Under the pieces are notes generated by a model. The model was not told where the DNA came from. It worked only from the letters and a program-made list of their open reading frames with translations, and did not search any database. A stretch of DNA of 15,838 bases, taken from positions 1 to 15,838 of the forward strand of contig DGXB01000050.1 of assembly GCA_002396205.1 (NCBI GenBank), in the 5' to 3' direction. Below, in pieces: positions 5,947-13,211 of the stretch. Within the stretch, counting starts at the first letter, position 1; each line of letters starts with the position of its first letter. The stretch is from Bacteroidales bacterium UBA4243. Lineage in GTDB: Bacteria; Bacteroidota; Bacteroidia; Bacteroidales; F082. Made by a program: the position numbers and the translations under genes.

Positions 5947-7263
5947 ATGAGACGTTATCTTGTCGTGTTTGCCGCCGTTGTGGTGGCCATGATGATGGCA
6001 TCATGTGGCAGCGATACCATCTACTCTGGGTTCCAGAAGATGGACAACGGTGCATACCTGAAGTTCTATTCCAAGGGCGACTCGAAGACGATGCCGCGCC
6101 TGGAAGACGAGGTGACCATCCATATGGCGCAGTACTTCAACGACTCGATGCTGCTCAATACTGCCAATTCGGAGCCGATGACCATCGTGTTGAAGGAAGC
6201 CGATTTTGTGGGCGACGTCACGGATGGCCTGCTGATGATGCACGTGGGCGACTCGGCGCGTCTCGTGGTGCTTGCCGACTCCGTGTTCATCAAGATCATG
6301 GACATGAAAGACATTCCAGAGGAGTTTGCCGGCAAACCCATCTATTACGATTTGAAGCTGTTGTCAGTGAAGCCTTTCGAACTCATCGAATCCGAACGTA
6401 AAGCATTGCTCGACAGCCTGAAACGTGAAGAAGACGGTTTCATTACGGCATTGCTCAACAACACGGTCAATACCGCGACCGAGTCGGGGCTCATCGTGAT
6501 GGAGACGAAGGGAAAAGGCAGAATGGCCAAGATGGGCGACTATGTCGACTTCGACTTCACGATGTGTGGCCCTCAAGGCGACACCATCATGAACTCGTTT
6601 GGCGTGGAGCCTGTCGAGATGCAGTATGGCGAGGAGTTCATCTGCCAGGGCATCAACGAGGCCATTGGCATGGTGCCTGAAGGTGGCACGATGCGTTTCG
6701 TGGTGCCTTCGGCGTTGGCTTTCGACAGCATAGGCTATGAAGAGTACATCAAGCCCTACACGCCTTTGGTCGTCGTGATGAAGATGAACAGCGTGATGGA
6801 CAAGGCTGCCTACGAAAAGAAGGTGGCCGATCGCGAGGCTGAGATGGAACGTGAGAAGATCCGCCAACAGGCCAAAGAGCAGAAGGTCATCGACGACTAT
6901 CTTAAGTCGAACAATATCACCGTTGCACCCACCGAAACCGGGCTTTACTTCCTCTCGCAAGAGGAGGGTGAAGGCGATTTGGCAAAGTGGGGCGATGCCG
7001 TGTCGGTTCACTATGTGCTGAGGAACCTGAAGGGCGAACAGTTGGAGTCGAGCTACGAGTTTGGCCGTCCGATGAAGTTCAAGGTGGGCGGTGGCGAGAT
7101 GATTCCCGCTGTTGACGAGGCCTTAATGACGATGGCGCCAGGCGCTAAGGTTACCTTGCTGACGCCTTCGGAGTTGGCCTTCGGCGAGTTCGACTTGGGT
7201 GAAACCTTGCCGCCTTATTCGCCGTTGCTCATCGACTTGGAGCTGGTCTCCATCGACGAGTGA
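5947..7263 (+). CDS. FKBP-type lipoprotein with three divergent FKBP-like domains
   Basis: A 438-residue lipoprotein (lipobox MASC, Cys20). I use the ATG at 5947, 1 bp after the previous stop, because it places the signal peptide correctly; an upstream in-frame ATG at 5908 lies inside the preceding gene. Units are about 25-143 (shared degenerate domain with MMHVGDSARL), 178-284 and 326-436, joined by a long charged helix (about 284-325, rich in Glu, Lys and Arg) that may form a coiled coil. In unit 3 the FKBP12 Trp59 position is Val389 and the Tyr82 position is Phe412; unit 2 is further diverged (ICQGINEAIGM). No unit has a full catalytic set, so I infer a binding or structural role. It is the last gene of the operon, ending 25 bp before a terminator hairpin. 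Confidence 0.88.
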   Translation: MRRYLVVFAAVVVAMMMASCGSDTIYSGFQKMDNGAYLKFYSKGDSKTMPRLEDEVTIHMAQYFNDSMLLNTANSEPMTIVLKEADFVGDVTDGLLMMHVGDSARLVVLADSVFIKIMDMKDIPEEFAGKPIYYDLKLLSVKPFELIESERKALLDSLKREEDGFITALLNNTVNTATESGLIVMETKGKGRMAKMGDYVDFDFTMCGPQGDTIMNSFGVEPVEMQYGEEFICQGINEAIGMVPEGGTMRFVVPSALAFDSIGYEEYIKPYTPLVVVMKMNSVMDKAAYEKKVADREAEMEREKIRQQAKEQKVIDDYLKSNNITVAPTETGLYFLSQEEGEGDLAKWGDAVSVHYVLRNLKGEQLESSYEFGRPMKFKVGGGEMIPAVDEALMTMAPGAKVTLLTPSELAFGEFDLGETLPPYSPLLIDLELVSIDE

Positions 7264-7288
7264 TTCCAGAATCTGCTTGCAATTTGGG

Positions 7289-7321
7289 AAATGCCGTCTT
7301 TTGGGCGGCATTTTCTTTTTT
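7289..7321 (+). terminator. Rho-independent terminator of the FKBP operon
   Basis: AAATGCCG (7289-7296) pairs with CGGCATTT (7306-7313) as an 8-bp stem with a 9-nt loop. It is followed by a T-rich tract to 7321. It closes the operon 25 bp after the last stop codon. Confidence 0.85.
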
Positions 7322-7389
7322 AGGACGCTGACTGTGTGGCTTTTGTGAGGCTAATTGATGAGATAAGGTGTTGTTTCGTATCTTTTTCC

Positions 7390-7397
7390 TATTTTTG
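7390..7397 (+). promoter_or_regulatory. -7 element of the thioesterase gene
   Basis: TATTTTTG matches TAnnTTTG, 24 bp before the ATG at 7422. The nearest upstream TTG (7371-7373) is 16 bp away, shorter than usual. A second reading, TTG (7355-7357) with a 21-bp spacer to TATCTTTT (7379-7386), is also possible. Confidence 0.5.
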
Positions 7398-7421
7398 TAG
7401 CCAAAATAATCCAACAACATT

Positions 7422-7817
7422 ATGTTCTCTTGTCCCATACAAATCCGAATGAGCGACCTCGACCCGTATAATCACGTCAACAACGGGGCGCAATGCAACT
7501 TCTTCGACATGGGCCGAAGCCGATACTTCGAGCATGTCTTCCAAACCCAGATCGACTGGCTGACTTTCAAATATGTGCTTGTTCACGTCGACCTTGATTT
7601 CCGCCATCCCGTGCATTTCCATGACGACATTGTGTGCGAGAGCCGTGTCACCGAATTGGGCAACTCCAGCTTCAAGATGGAGCAATGCCTGAAGGATGCA
7701 GAAACGGGCGAAGTCAAGACGCTGTGCCATGCCGTAGTGGTTTATTTCGACCGCGAGGCGAACAAGGCGGAGCGGATACCCGATGCCGACAGGGAACACA
7801 TGATGAACGCTGACTAA
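7422..7817 (+). CDS. Hotdog-fold acyl-CoA thioesterase (4HBT/YbgC-like)
   Basis: A 131-residue cytoplasmic protein of the 4-hydroxybenzoyl-CoA thioesterase/YbgC group, which hydrolyses acyl-CoA or acyl-ACP thioesters. The N-terminal signature IRMSDLDPYNHVNNG (8-22) contains the expected catalytic Asp (Asp14) and the HVNN turn. The rest has the alternating strands of a single hotdog domain, including HVDLDFRHPVHFHDDI in the central part. The length is normal for the family, which acts as tetramers. The natural substrate cannot be read from the sequence. It has its own promoter and is followed by two hairpins and the GH2 gene, with no separate promoter found for the latter, so the two may be co-transcribed. 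Confidence 0.87.
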   Translation: MFSCPIQIRMSDLDPYNHVNNGAQCNFFDMGRSRYFEHVFQTQIDWLTFKYVLVHVDLDFRHPVHFHDDIVCESRVTELGNSSFKMEQCLKDAETGEVKTLCHAVVVYFDREANKAERIPDADREHMMNAD

Positions 7818-7819
7818 CC

Positions 7820-7836
7820 TCGTGTCGAAGACACGA
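7820..7836 (+). other. Short hairpin after the thioesterase gene
   Basis: TCGTGTC (7820-7826) and GACACGA (7830-7836) form a perfect 7-bp stem with loop GAA, 2 bp after the stop codon. No T-run follows, so it is not a standard terminator. It could protect or process the transcript between the two genes. Confidence 0.5.
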
Positions 7837-7848
7837 TATTCCATTAAC

Positions 7849-7874
7849 CCTACACACGCGTAGCGCAGTGTAGG
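7849..7874 (+). promoter_or_regulatory. Leader hairpin before the GH2 gene, overlapping the Shine-Dalgarno
   Basis: CCTACAC (7849-7855) pairs with GTGTAGG (7868-7874), with an inner CGC/GCG stem (7857-7859 and 7863-7865). The 3' arm contains the first bases of AGGAG (7872-7876). Folding would therefore partly hide the ribosome binding site. Regulation of GH2 translation by this stem is an inference. Confidence 0.45.
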
Positions 7875-7895
7875 AGCAAACAGATGACTCTATGA
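7872..7895 (+). promoter_or_regulatory. Shine-Dalgarno plus three-codon mini-frame overlapping the GH2 start
   Basis: AGGAG (7872-7876) is 7 nt from an ATG at 7884 but 15 nt from the GH2 ATG at 7892. The upstream ATG opens ATG-ACT-CTA-TGA, whose stop overlaps the GH2 start as ATGA. The ribosome binding site thus fits the mini-frame better than the gene, suggesting coupled initiation. It may be chance. Confidence 0.35.
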
Positions 7896-10800
7896 AAAGA
7901 ATACCAATCCTACTGGCCCTGTGCCTCATCATGGCGAACTTAAATGCCCAGACCGAAGCCGAGCTGAATGCTTGGAACGATGTCAAAATCCACGAAATCA
8001 ATCGTCTGTATCCTCGGACGAATGTCGTCCCAGTGGATGACCAATGGTCGCAATGTCTCAATGGCGACTGGAAGTTCCATTGGGTGGACTCGCCGGTAAA
8101 AGCCCCTGCCGACTTCTACAAATCGGATTATGATGCCTCCAATTGGAAGACTATCAAGGTGCCAGCCAATTGGGAACTGAACGGCTATGGAACGCCCATT
8201 TATGTCAACGTGGACAACGAGTTCCGTCCCAACGAGCCGCCTTTTGCCCCGACGGTCGACAATCCCGTGGGCTGCTACATCCACGAATTCACGATTTCAG
8301 ACGCATGGAAAGACCGTCGCGTCTATATCAACTTCGGTGCGGTGAAGTCGGCCTACTATGTTTGGGTGAACGGGCAGTTTGTGGGTTATACTGAAGATGC
8401 CAAGACCAACGCCGAGTTTGACCTTACGCCATACGTCAAAGTGGGTAAGAACACTTTGGCGGTGAAGGTGTACCGTTTCTCCAATGGCTCCTATTTCGAG
8501 TGCCAGGACTATTGGCGCATCAGCGGCATCGAGCGTGATGTGATGCTGTATTCCAAACCCGTGCTGAACGTCTACGACTATGAGATTCATGCTGGATTGG
8601 ACAAGAACTACCAAAACGGCACTTTCTCCATAAAGGTTAAGCTGCAAAGCAAAACCAATAAAATACAGAAAAATAGCAGTTTGATTGTTGGAGCATACGA
8701 AGGACAAGAAGTTCAAGGTTTTCCCGAAAAGATACTGTTCACACTCACCAAACCTATCAATGAATTGACCTTTACGCAGGCAGACGACGGCTATTATTAT
8801 GCCGATGTGGAACTGTCTGTCGACGGCAAGGAGATAGGGAAGGTGAAGCCTTGGTCGGCTGAAAATCCCAATTTGTATCAACTGAGGATGTCGCTGATGG
8901 ACAAAAAGGCCAAAACCATTGAAAGGCTTACTTCGCCTTTCGGTTTCCGCACCTCCGAAATCAAGGATGGCAAGTTGCTCATCAACGGACAATATGTATT
9001 AATAAAAGGTGTGAACCGTCATGAGCACGACCCCTACACGGGCCATGTCATCAGTCGCGAGTCGATGGAAGAGGATATTGCTTTGATGAAACAATTGGGT
9101 ATCAACACGGTGCGTACTTGCCATTATCCCGACGACCCGTATTGGTACGAACTTTGCGATAAGTACGGCCTTTACGTTTGGGATGAAGCCAACTGCGAAT
9201 CCCATGCCCAAGGCTACGGCGAAAAGAGCCTCGCCAAAGACCCGCAATACAAAGAAATGGTGTGGCAGCGCAACCGTAACATGCTTGAACGCGACAAGAA
9301 CCATCCTTCGGTGATTATGTGGTCGATGGGCAACGAGTGCGGCAATGGTGTGAATTTTGAGTACACCTACGACTGGATGAAAAAACGCGACAAAACTCGC
9401 CCTGTGACTTACGAAAGAGCCATTTATGACAGCAATACCGATGTCATTGGTTTGATGTATGCCAGCAAGGAATATCTGCAAAAGTTTGTGGATGAAGGCC
9501 TTGACAAAGAAGGCAGACCTTTCATCATGGTGGAATACTGCCACGCTATGGGCAACAGCATGGGCGGTCTGAAAGATTATTGGGACGTGATTGAAGCCAA
9601 CGAGCAACTGCAAGGCGGCTGCATTTGGGACTGGGTGGACCAGAGTTTCATTGTCCACGACAAGGACAAGGATGTCGATTGGCTGGCGGTTGGCGGTGAT
9701 TTCGATCACGCCTACGGCGTGGGCGACGACGATGCTTTCTGTGGCAATGGTGTAGTGAGCAGCGATAGGAGACCGCATCATCATGCCGCAGAGGTGAAGA
9801 AGGTGTACCAGCCCATCAAGTTCAAGGCCATCGACTTGAAAGCGGGCGAATTTGAAGTGAAGAATTGGAATGCGTTTACGGATGCTTCGGCATACGATTG
9901 CGATTACACCATCTTTTCCGCTGAGAAGGTGCTGTTGAAAGAAAAGTTCGACCTCAATCTCAAGCCCTACGAATCGCAAAGGATGAACATACAACGCTTG
10001 CGTATTTATGGTCATCCAGGCGAGGAGTTTTTTGTGCGTTTTTCAGTGAAGCTCAAAGAGAACCAGCCTTTTATGCCAGCTGGTACGGAGGTGGCTTACG
10101 ATGAATTCAAGTTGGATTGGCCTTCTGCGCCGTTGGAGCCTTTGGTAAGTGAAAAGTCTGTGGAGTTCAACACGGCCAACCTCACTGTTTTCAACGATGA
10201 TTTTTCGGTTGCTTTCGACAAGGTTACTGGCCAAATCGTGCCTTATCTCGTTAAGGGAACGGAACTCCTGAATGGGAATCTAAAGGATAACTTCTGGCGT
10301 GCTCCTACCTTGAACGACGAGGTGGATGGATGGGCTTTGCCTCGCTGGAAGAAAGCGGATTTGCAGCATTTAACGGCGAAAAATGCAGGTGTGAATTTCG
10401 ATCGTTTAGGCGACACATTGGTTTCGATAAATTCCGTTATTGAGTATTATGACGGTTTGGGCCAGTTGCAAATCGTTGTCAATAAAGTATATCTCATTGA
10501 CGGAGAAGGCAATGTAAGCATCACCAATCGCGTGGAGCCGATGGAAACAGTGACTTCCTTGCCGAAAATCGGGATGCAGTTCCGTGTGCCGTTGGATCAC
10601 AATTATTTGGGCTATTTTGGTAAAAACGTTGAGAATTATCCCGACCGTAACGCTTCGGGCAAAATGGGACTTTATGAGGTCAATGCCTTGGAATTGTTTG
10701 AGCAACACGTTGTGCCACAGGATAATGGCAACCATAGCGACACCCGCTGGATGACTTTGAAGAGTGACAAGAGCGATGTCGGGTTGTTTGTCACGATGCC

Positions 10801-11809
10801 CGAGCCGTTCAATTTCAGCATTTACAATTACGATGATGACAACCTCACCGCAGCCCACCGCATCAACCAGCTGGAACCCAAGGAGTTCCTCACGGTAAAC
10901 ATCGACTACAAGCAGGCTCCCATCGGCACAGCCACTTGTGGCCCAGGCGTTGATGAGAAGTATGTGCTTAAGAATCAGGTGTATGAATACACGGTGCTGC
11001 TCCGCGCTTTCGACAAGTCGCAGGATCCGATTGAGTTGACACGATTCCAAGTGCCAAATGTGGATTCTTTGATGGTCCCGATGCCTGAAATCAAGGCGAT
11101 GATGGCAGGAAAGGAGGACTTCCGCATGTTCAACCGCCCGCTGACCATCTCGATGACTTGTGCCGATCCCGATGTCGAGATCCATTACACCACCGATGGC
11201 AGCGAGCCGACGATGAAGTCGCCGACTTACAAATCCTCGTTCATCATTACGAAGACAACCACCGTCAAAGCCAAGGCATTCAAGAAAGGAATGGTGCCGT
11301 CGTTTGTCGCGTTTCGTCAGTTCAACCGCTTGAATATCAAGACTACGACCTTTGTCAACCCGCCTGCAGAACAGTATAGCAAAGAAGCCGACATCGCCTT
11401 GATGGACGGCAAGAAAGGCGCTCCTGACGATTATTACAACGATTGGCTCGGCTTTGAAGGTGTCGATATGGATGCCACCATCGAGTTGGCTGTCCCGACC
11501 GACATTAGCACGGTGAAAGTTGGCCTTTGCCATGAGCCTAACGATTGGGTCGTGTGGCCCAAATCCGTGTGGGTCAGCTTCTCGAAAGACGGCAAAGAGT
11601 TCACCGACTGGCAGCCTGCCGAGTTGCCCGTTTTCGATCGCCCCGACAAGATGCAGGGCTTCGGTAGGGTAGAGGCTCGCGCCCGCGTCAACGAAAAGCA
11701 AGCCAAGTTCGTTCGCGTGAAGGTGGAGAACCAAGGCGTGTTGCCCCAATGGCATCCTTACGCAGGCAGGAAGGCTTGGCTGATGGTTGATGAGGTTACG
11801 ATAGAATGA
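7892..11809 (+). CDS. Secreted GH2 beta-galactosidase-like enzyme with C-terminal chitobiase-like and carbohydrate-binding domains
   Basis: A 1305-residue glycoside hydrolase family 2 protein with LacZ-type architecture. A signal peptide is predicted (cleavage near 19/20, LNA-QTE), so it probably acts in the periplasm or outside. Regions in order: sugar-binding jelly roll (about 50-220), Ig-like (225-355), TIM barrel (357-630), a further beta domain (about 640-745) and a small-chain-like beta-sandwich (about 760-1045). Glu482 in MGNECGNG is the expected acid/base and Glu548 in IMVEYCHAMGN the nucleophile; GVNRHEHDP and HYPDDPYW are also conserved. Beyond the LacZ core is a chitobiase/hexosaminidase C-terminal-like repeat (about 1075-1145; IHYTTDGSEPT) and a discoidin-like beta-sandwich (about 1155-1305) that may bind carbohydrate. 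Beta-galactosidase is the likeliest activity, but GH2 specificity varies. No SusC/SusD pair is in the window. Confidence 0.93.
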   Translation: MKRIPILLALCLIMANLNAQTEAELNAWNDVKIHEINRLYPRTNVVPVDDQWSQCLNGDWKFHWVDSPVKAPADFYKSDYDASNWKTIKVPANWELNGYGTPIYVNVDNEFRPNEPPFAPTVDNPVGCYIHEFTISDAWKDRRVYINFGAVKSAYYVWVNGQFVGYTEDAKTNAEFDLTPYVKVGKNTLAVKVYRFSNGSYFECQDYWRISGIERDVMLYSKPVLNVYDYEIHAGLDKNYQNGTFSIKVKLQSKTNKIQKNSSLIVGAYEGQEVQGFPEKILFTLTKPINELTFTQADDGYYYADVELSVDGKEIGKVKPWSAENPNLYQLRMSLMDKKAKTIERLTSPFGFRTSEIKDGKLLINGQYVLIKGVNRHEHDPYTGHVISRESMEEDIALMKQLGINTVRTCHYPDDPYWYELCDKYGLYVWDEANCESHAQGYGEKSLAKDPQYKEMVWQRNRNMLERDKNHPSVIMWSMGNECGNGVNFEYTYDWMKKRDKTRPVTYERAIYDSNTDVIGLMYASKEYLQKFVDEGLDKEGRPFIMVEYCHAMGNSMGGLKDYWDVIEANEQLQGGCIWDWVDQSFIVHDKDKDVDWLAVGGDFDHAYGVGDDDAFCGNGVVSSDRRPHHHAAEVKKVYQPIKFKAIDLKAGEFEVKNWNAFTDASAYDCDYTIFSAEKVLLKEKFDLNLKPYESQRMNIQRLRIYGHPGEEFFVRFSVKLKENQPFMPAGTEVAYDEFKLDWPSAPLEPLVSEKSVEFNTANLTVFNDDFSVAFDKVTGQIVPYLVKGTELLNGNLKDNFWRAPTLNDEVDGWALPRWKKADLQHLTAKNAGVNFDRLGDTLVSINSVIEYYDGLGQLQIVVNKVYLIDGEGNVSITNRVEPMETVTSLPKIGMQFRVPLDHNYLGYFGKNVENYPDRNASGKMGLYEVNALELFEQHVVPQDNGNHSDTRWMTLKSDKSDVGLFVTMPEPFNFSIYNYDDDNLTAAHRINQLEPKEFLTVNIDYKQAPIGTATCGPGVDEKYVLKNQVYEYTVLLRAFDKSQDPIELTRFQVPNVDSLMVPMPEIKAMMAGKEDFRMFNRPLTISMTCADPDVEIHYTTDGSEPTMKSPTYKSSFIITKTTTVKAKAFKKGMVPSFVAFRQFNRLNIKTTTFVNPPAEQYSKEADIALMDGKKGAPDDYYNDWLGFEGVDMDATIELAVPTDISTVKVGLCHEPNDWVVWPKSVWVSFSKDGKEFTDWQPAELPVFDRPDKMQGFGRVEARARVNEKQAKFVRVKVENQGVLPQWHPYAGRKAWLMVDEVTIE

Positions 11810-11840
11810 AAAATGGCGCTCAACTGAGCACCATTTTTTT
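11810..11840. terminator. Bidirectional terminator between the GH2 gene and arcA
   Basis: AAAATGG and GCTCA (11810-11822) pair with TGAGC and CCATTTT (11825-11837) around one C-A mismatch. The plus strand ends in seven T's (11834-11840) and the minus strand in five. It starts right after the GH2 stop and sits 5 bp before the end of the converging arcA, so it can serve both. Confidence 0.85.
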
Positions 11841-11844
11841 GTCT

Positions 11845-13101
11845 TTACCAATCCACTGGCATTCGCTGTATTGGCATTGTCATGCAGCGGGCGCCTCCGC
11901 CGCCACGCGAGAGTTCGTTGCCTTCGAAAGCGATGATGCACTTGCTGATGTTGTTAAGGTTAGCCTTGTTATTGACCACGTCTGCGGCAGTGACGATGTT
12001 GAATCCTGCCTTGTTTAGGGCTTCCAAGGTGTGTTGGTTGCGACCGTAGCCGATGAACTTGCCAGGCTCAAGGCAGAAGAAGTTGCAGCCGCTGTGCCAT
12101 TGTTCGCGAGCGGCCCAATCGTTGTTGTGGTTGCCGCAATAGATGGGTTCCAAGTCGATGCCTACAGCATTCAAGCCAGCCAAAAGGTCGGACACTTCGT
12201 TTCCGACAGCCTTCTGTCCATCAATGGTGATATGGAAAGTCTTGTACTTGCTGTTCATGATGACAGGCTCGTAAACCATGCATTTGTCGACATCGAGCAT
12301 GGTGAAGACCATGTCAAGATGGATGAACGACTCCGGCTCCAGAGGAAGCTCTTGGAATATCAGGTGCTTCACTCCGGGTTTGGTCTTCAAGTGCTCTACC
12401 AGGGCTTCCACGCCGTGCATGTTGGTTCGAGAGCCGAGACCGCAAACCACCACGTCGTCGCGGATGATTTGCACGTCGCCGCCTTCAACGGTGCCGATGC
12501 CACGGGTGTCGTAGTTCAACACGGGGTTGATGACCTTAGTGTCGAACAATGGGTGAATGTTATAAATGCTGTTCAGGATCATGCACTCGCGGGCACGCAC
12601 CTGTGTGGCCATGTTGCTGATCATGATGTTGTCGAACATGGTGAACGATGCGTCGCGCATGAAGAATAGGTTGGGTAATGGGGCTAAGGCATAGCGCTCG
12701 TTGCTGATGAAAGTGATGTCGTCAAGTTGCACGCCTTCAATCAGTTGGCGTGAAAGTTCGGCTGCCGGCAACGATTTGAGGTAGCTGGCGACGAACCCTT
12801 TGTTTTCTGCCTTGCAGATACGGTCGACAAGACTGGCTTTGACGTTTTCCATCTGCAAAATGTCAGTCAGCAATTCGCCAATCTCATGTACTTGCGCCAC
12901 TTTCTGGAGCACTCTTCTGAAGTATCCATATTCTTTTTGGGCGACTTGCATATTCAGGATGTCGCTGAAAAGGAAGCTGTGGGCATTTTCGGGGGTTACT
13001 TTTTCCAGCTCTGGGCCGGGTGTATGGACTAGAACGTGTTGGAGTTTTCCAATTTCCGAGTTTACACTAACGTTGATTCCTTGTGAATCCATAAAAACCA
13101 T
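11845..13101 (-). CDS. arcA: Arginine deiminase
   Basis: A 418-residue cytoplasmic enzyme that converts L-arginine to L-citrulline and ammonia, the first step of the arginine deiminase pathway. Catalytic features of the guanidino-modifying superfamily are all present: FMRDASF with Asp150, EGGD with Glu206, HLD with His261 and Asp263, and the C-terminal GGGGARCMTMP with nucleophile Cys406. Length is normal. The start could be ATG at 13101 or the ATG three codons later (13092). No ornithine carbamoyltransferase, carbamate kinase or arginine/ornithine antiporter lies in the window, so the rest of the pathway must be elsewhere if present. The gene has its own -7 element and a leader hairpin and converges on the GH2 gene. 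Confidence 0.95.
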   Translation of the reverse strand: MVFMDSQGINVSVNSEIGKLQHVLVHTPGPELEKVTPENAHSFLFSDILNMQVAQKEYGYFRRVLQKVAQVHEIGELLTDILQMENVKASLVDRICKAENKGFVASYLKSLPAAELSRQLIEGVQLDDITFISNERYALAPLPNLFFMRDASFTMFDNIMISNMATQVRARECMILNSIYNIHPLFDTKVINPVLNYDTRGIGTVEGGDVQIIRDDVVVCGLGSRTNMHGVEALVEHLKTKPGVKHLIFQELPLEPESFIHLDMVFTMLDVDKCMVYEPVIMNSKYKTFHITIDGQKAVGNEVSDLLAGLNAVGIDLEPIYCGNHNNDWAAREQWHSGCNFFCLEPGKFIGYGRNQHTLEALNKAGFNIVTAADVVNNKANLNNISKCIIAFEGNELSRGGGGARCMTMPIQRMPVDW

Positions 13102-13118
13102 TTTGGTGAAACAAACAA

Positions 13119-13140
13119 GAGCGAGATTCCGTCTCGGCTC
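13119..13140 (-). other. 5'-UTR hairpin of arcA
   Basis: GAGCGAGA (13119-13126) pairs with TCTC (13132-13135) and GCTC (13137-13140) around one bulged G and a 5-nt loop. It would lie within the first ~30 nt of the arcA mRNA. It may stabilise the transcript. It lies about 17 nt upstream of the start codon and does not cover it. Confidence 0.45.
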
Positions 13141-13152
13141 TCAATGACGGTG

Positions 13153-13160
13153 CAAAGATA
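13153..13160 (-). promoter_or_regulatory. -7 element of arcA
   Basis: TATCTTTG on the minus strand, in the context CACTATCTTTGC, matches TAnnTTTG and predicts a leader of about 45 nt. No TTG lies at the usual distance upstream. The same 11-bp string CACTATCTTTG precedes the AlbA_2 gene. Confidence 0.6.
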
Positions 13161-13211
13161 GTGGATTTTTTCGGATTTCTGGTGGAAAAAGTTGAAAAAA
13201 CATCGTTAGGC

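Noticed and set aside
8999..10015. 338-codon minus-strand open frame in the GH2 catalytic region
   Set aside because: Shadow of the GH2 gene, His/Val/Ala-rich and without motifs.
10406..11941. 511-codon open frame on the minus strand across the GH2 gene
   Set aside because: It lies antisense to the well-supported GH2 frame, is rich in His, Arg and Leu and has no recognisable motif; it is a by-product of codon bias.
12031..12669. 212-codon plus-strand frame within arcA
   Set aside because: Antisense to arginine deiminase, whose catalytic residues are all intact.
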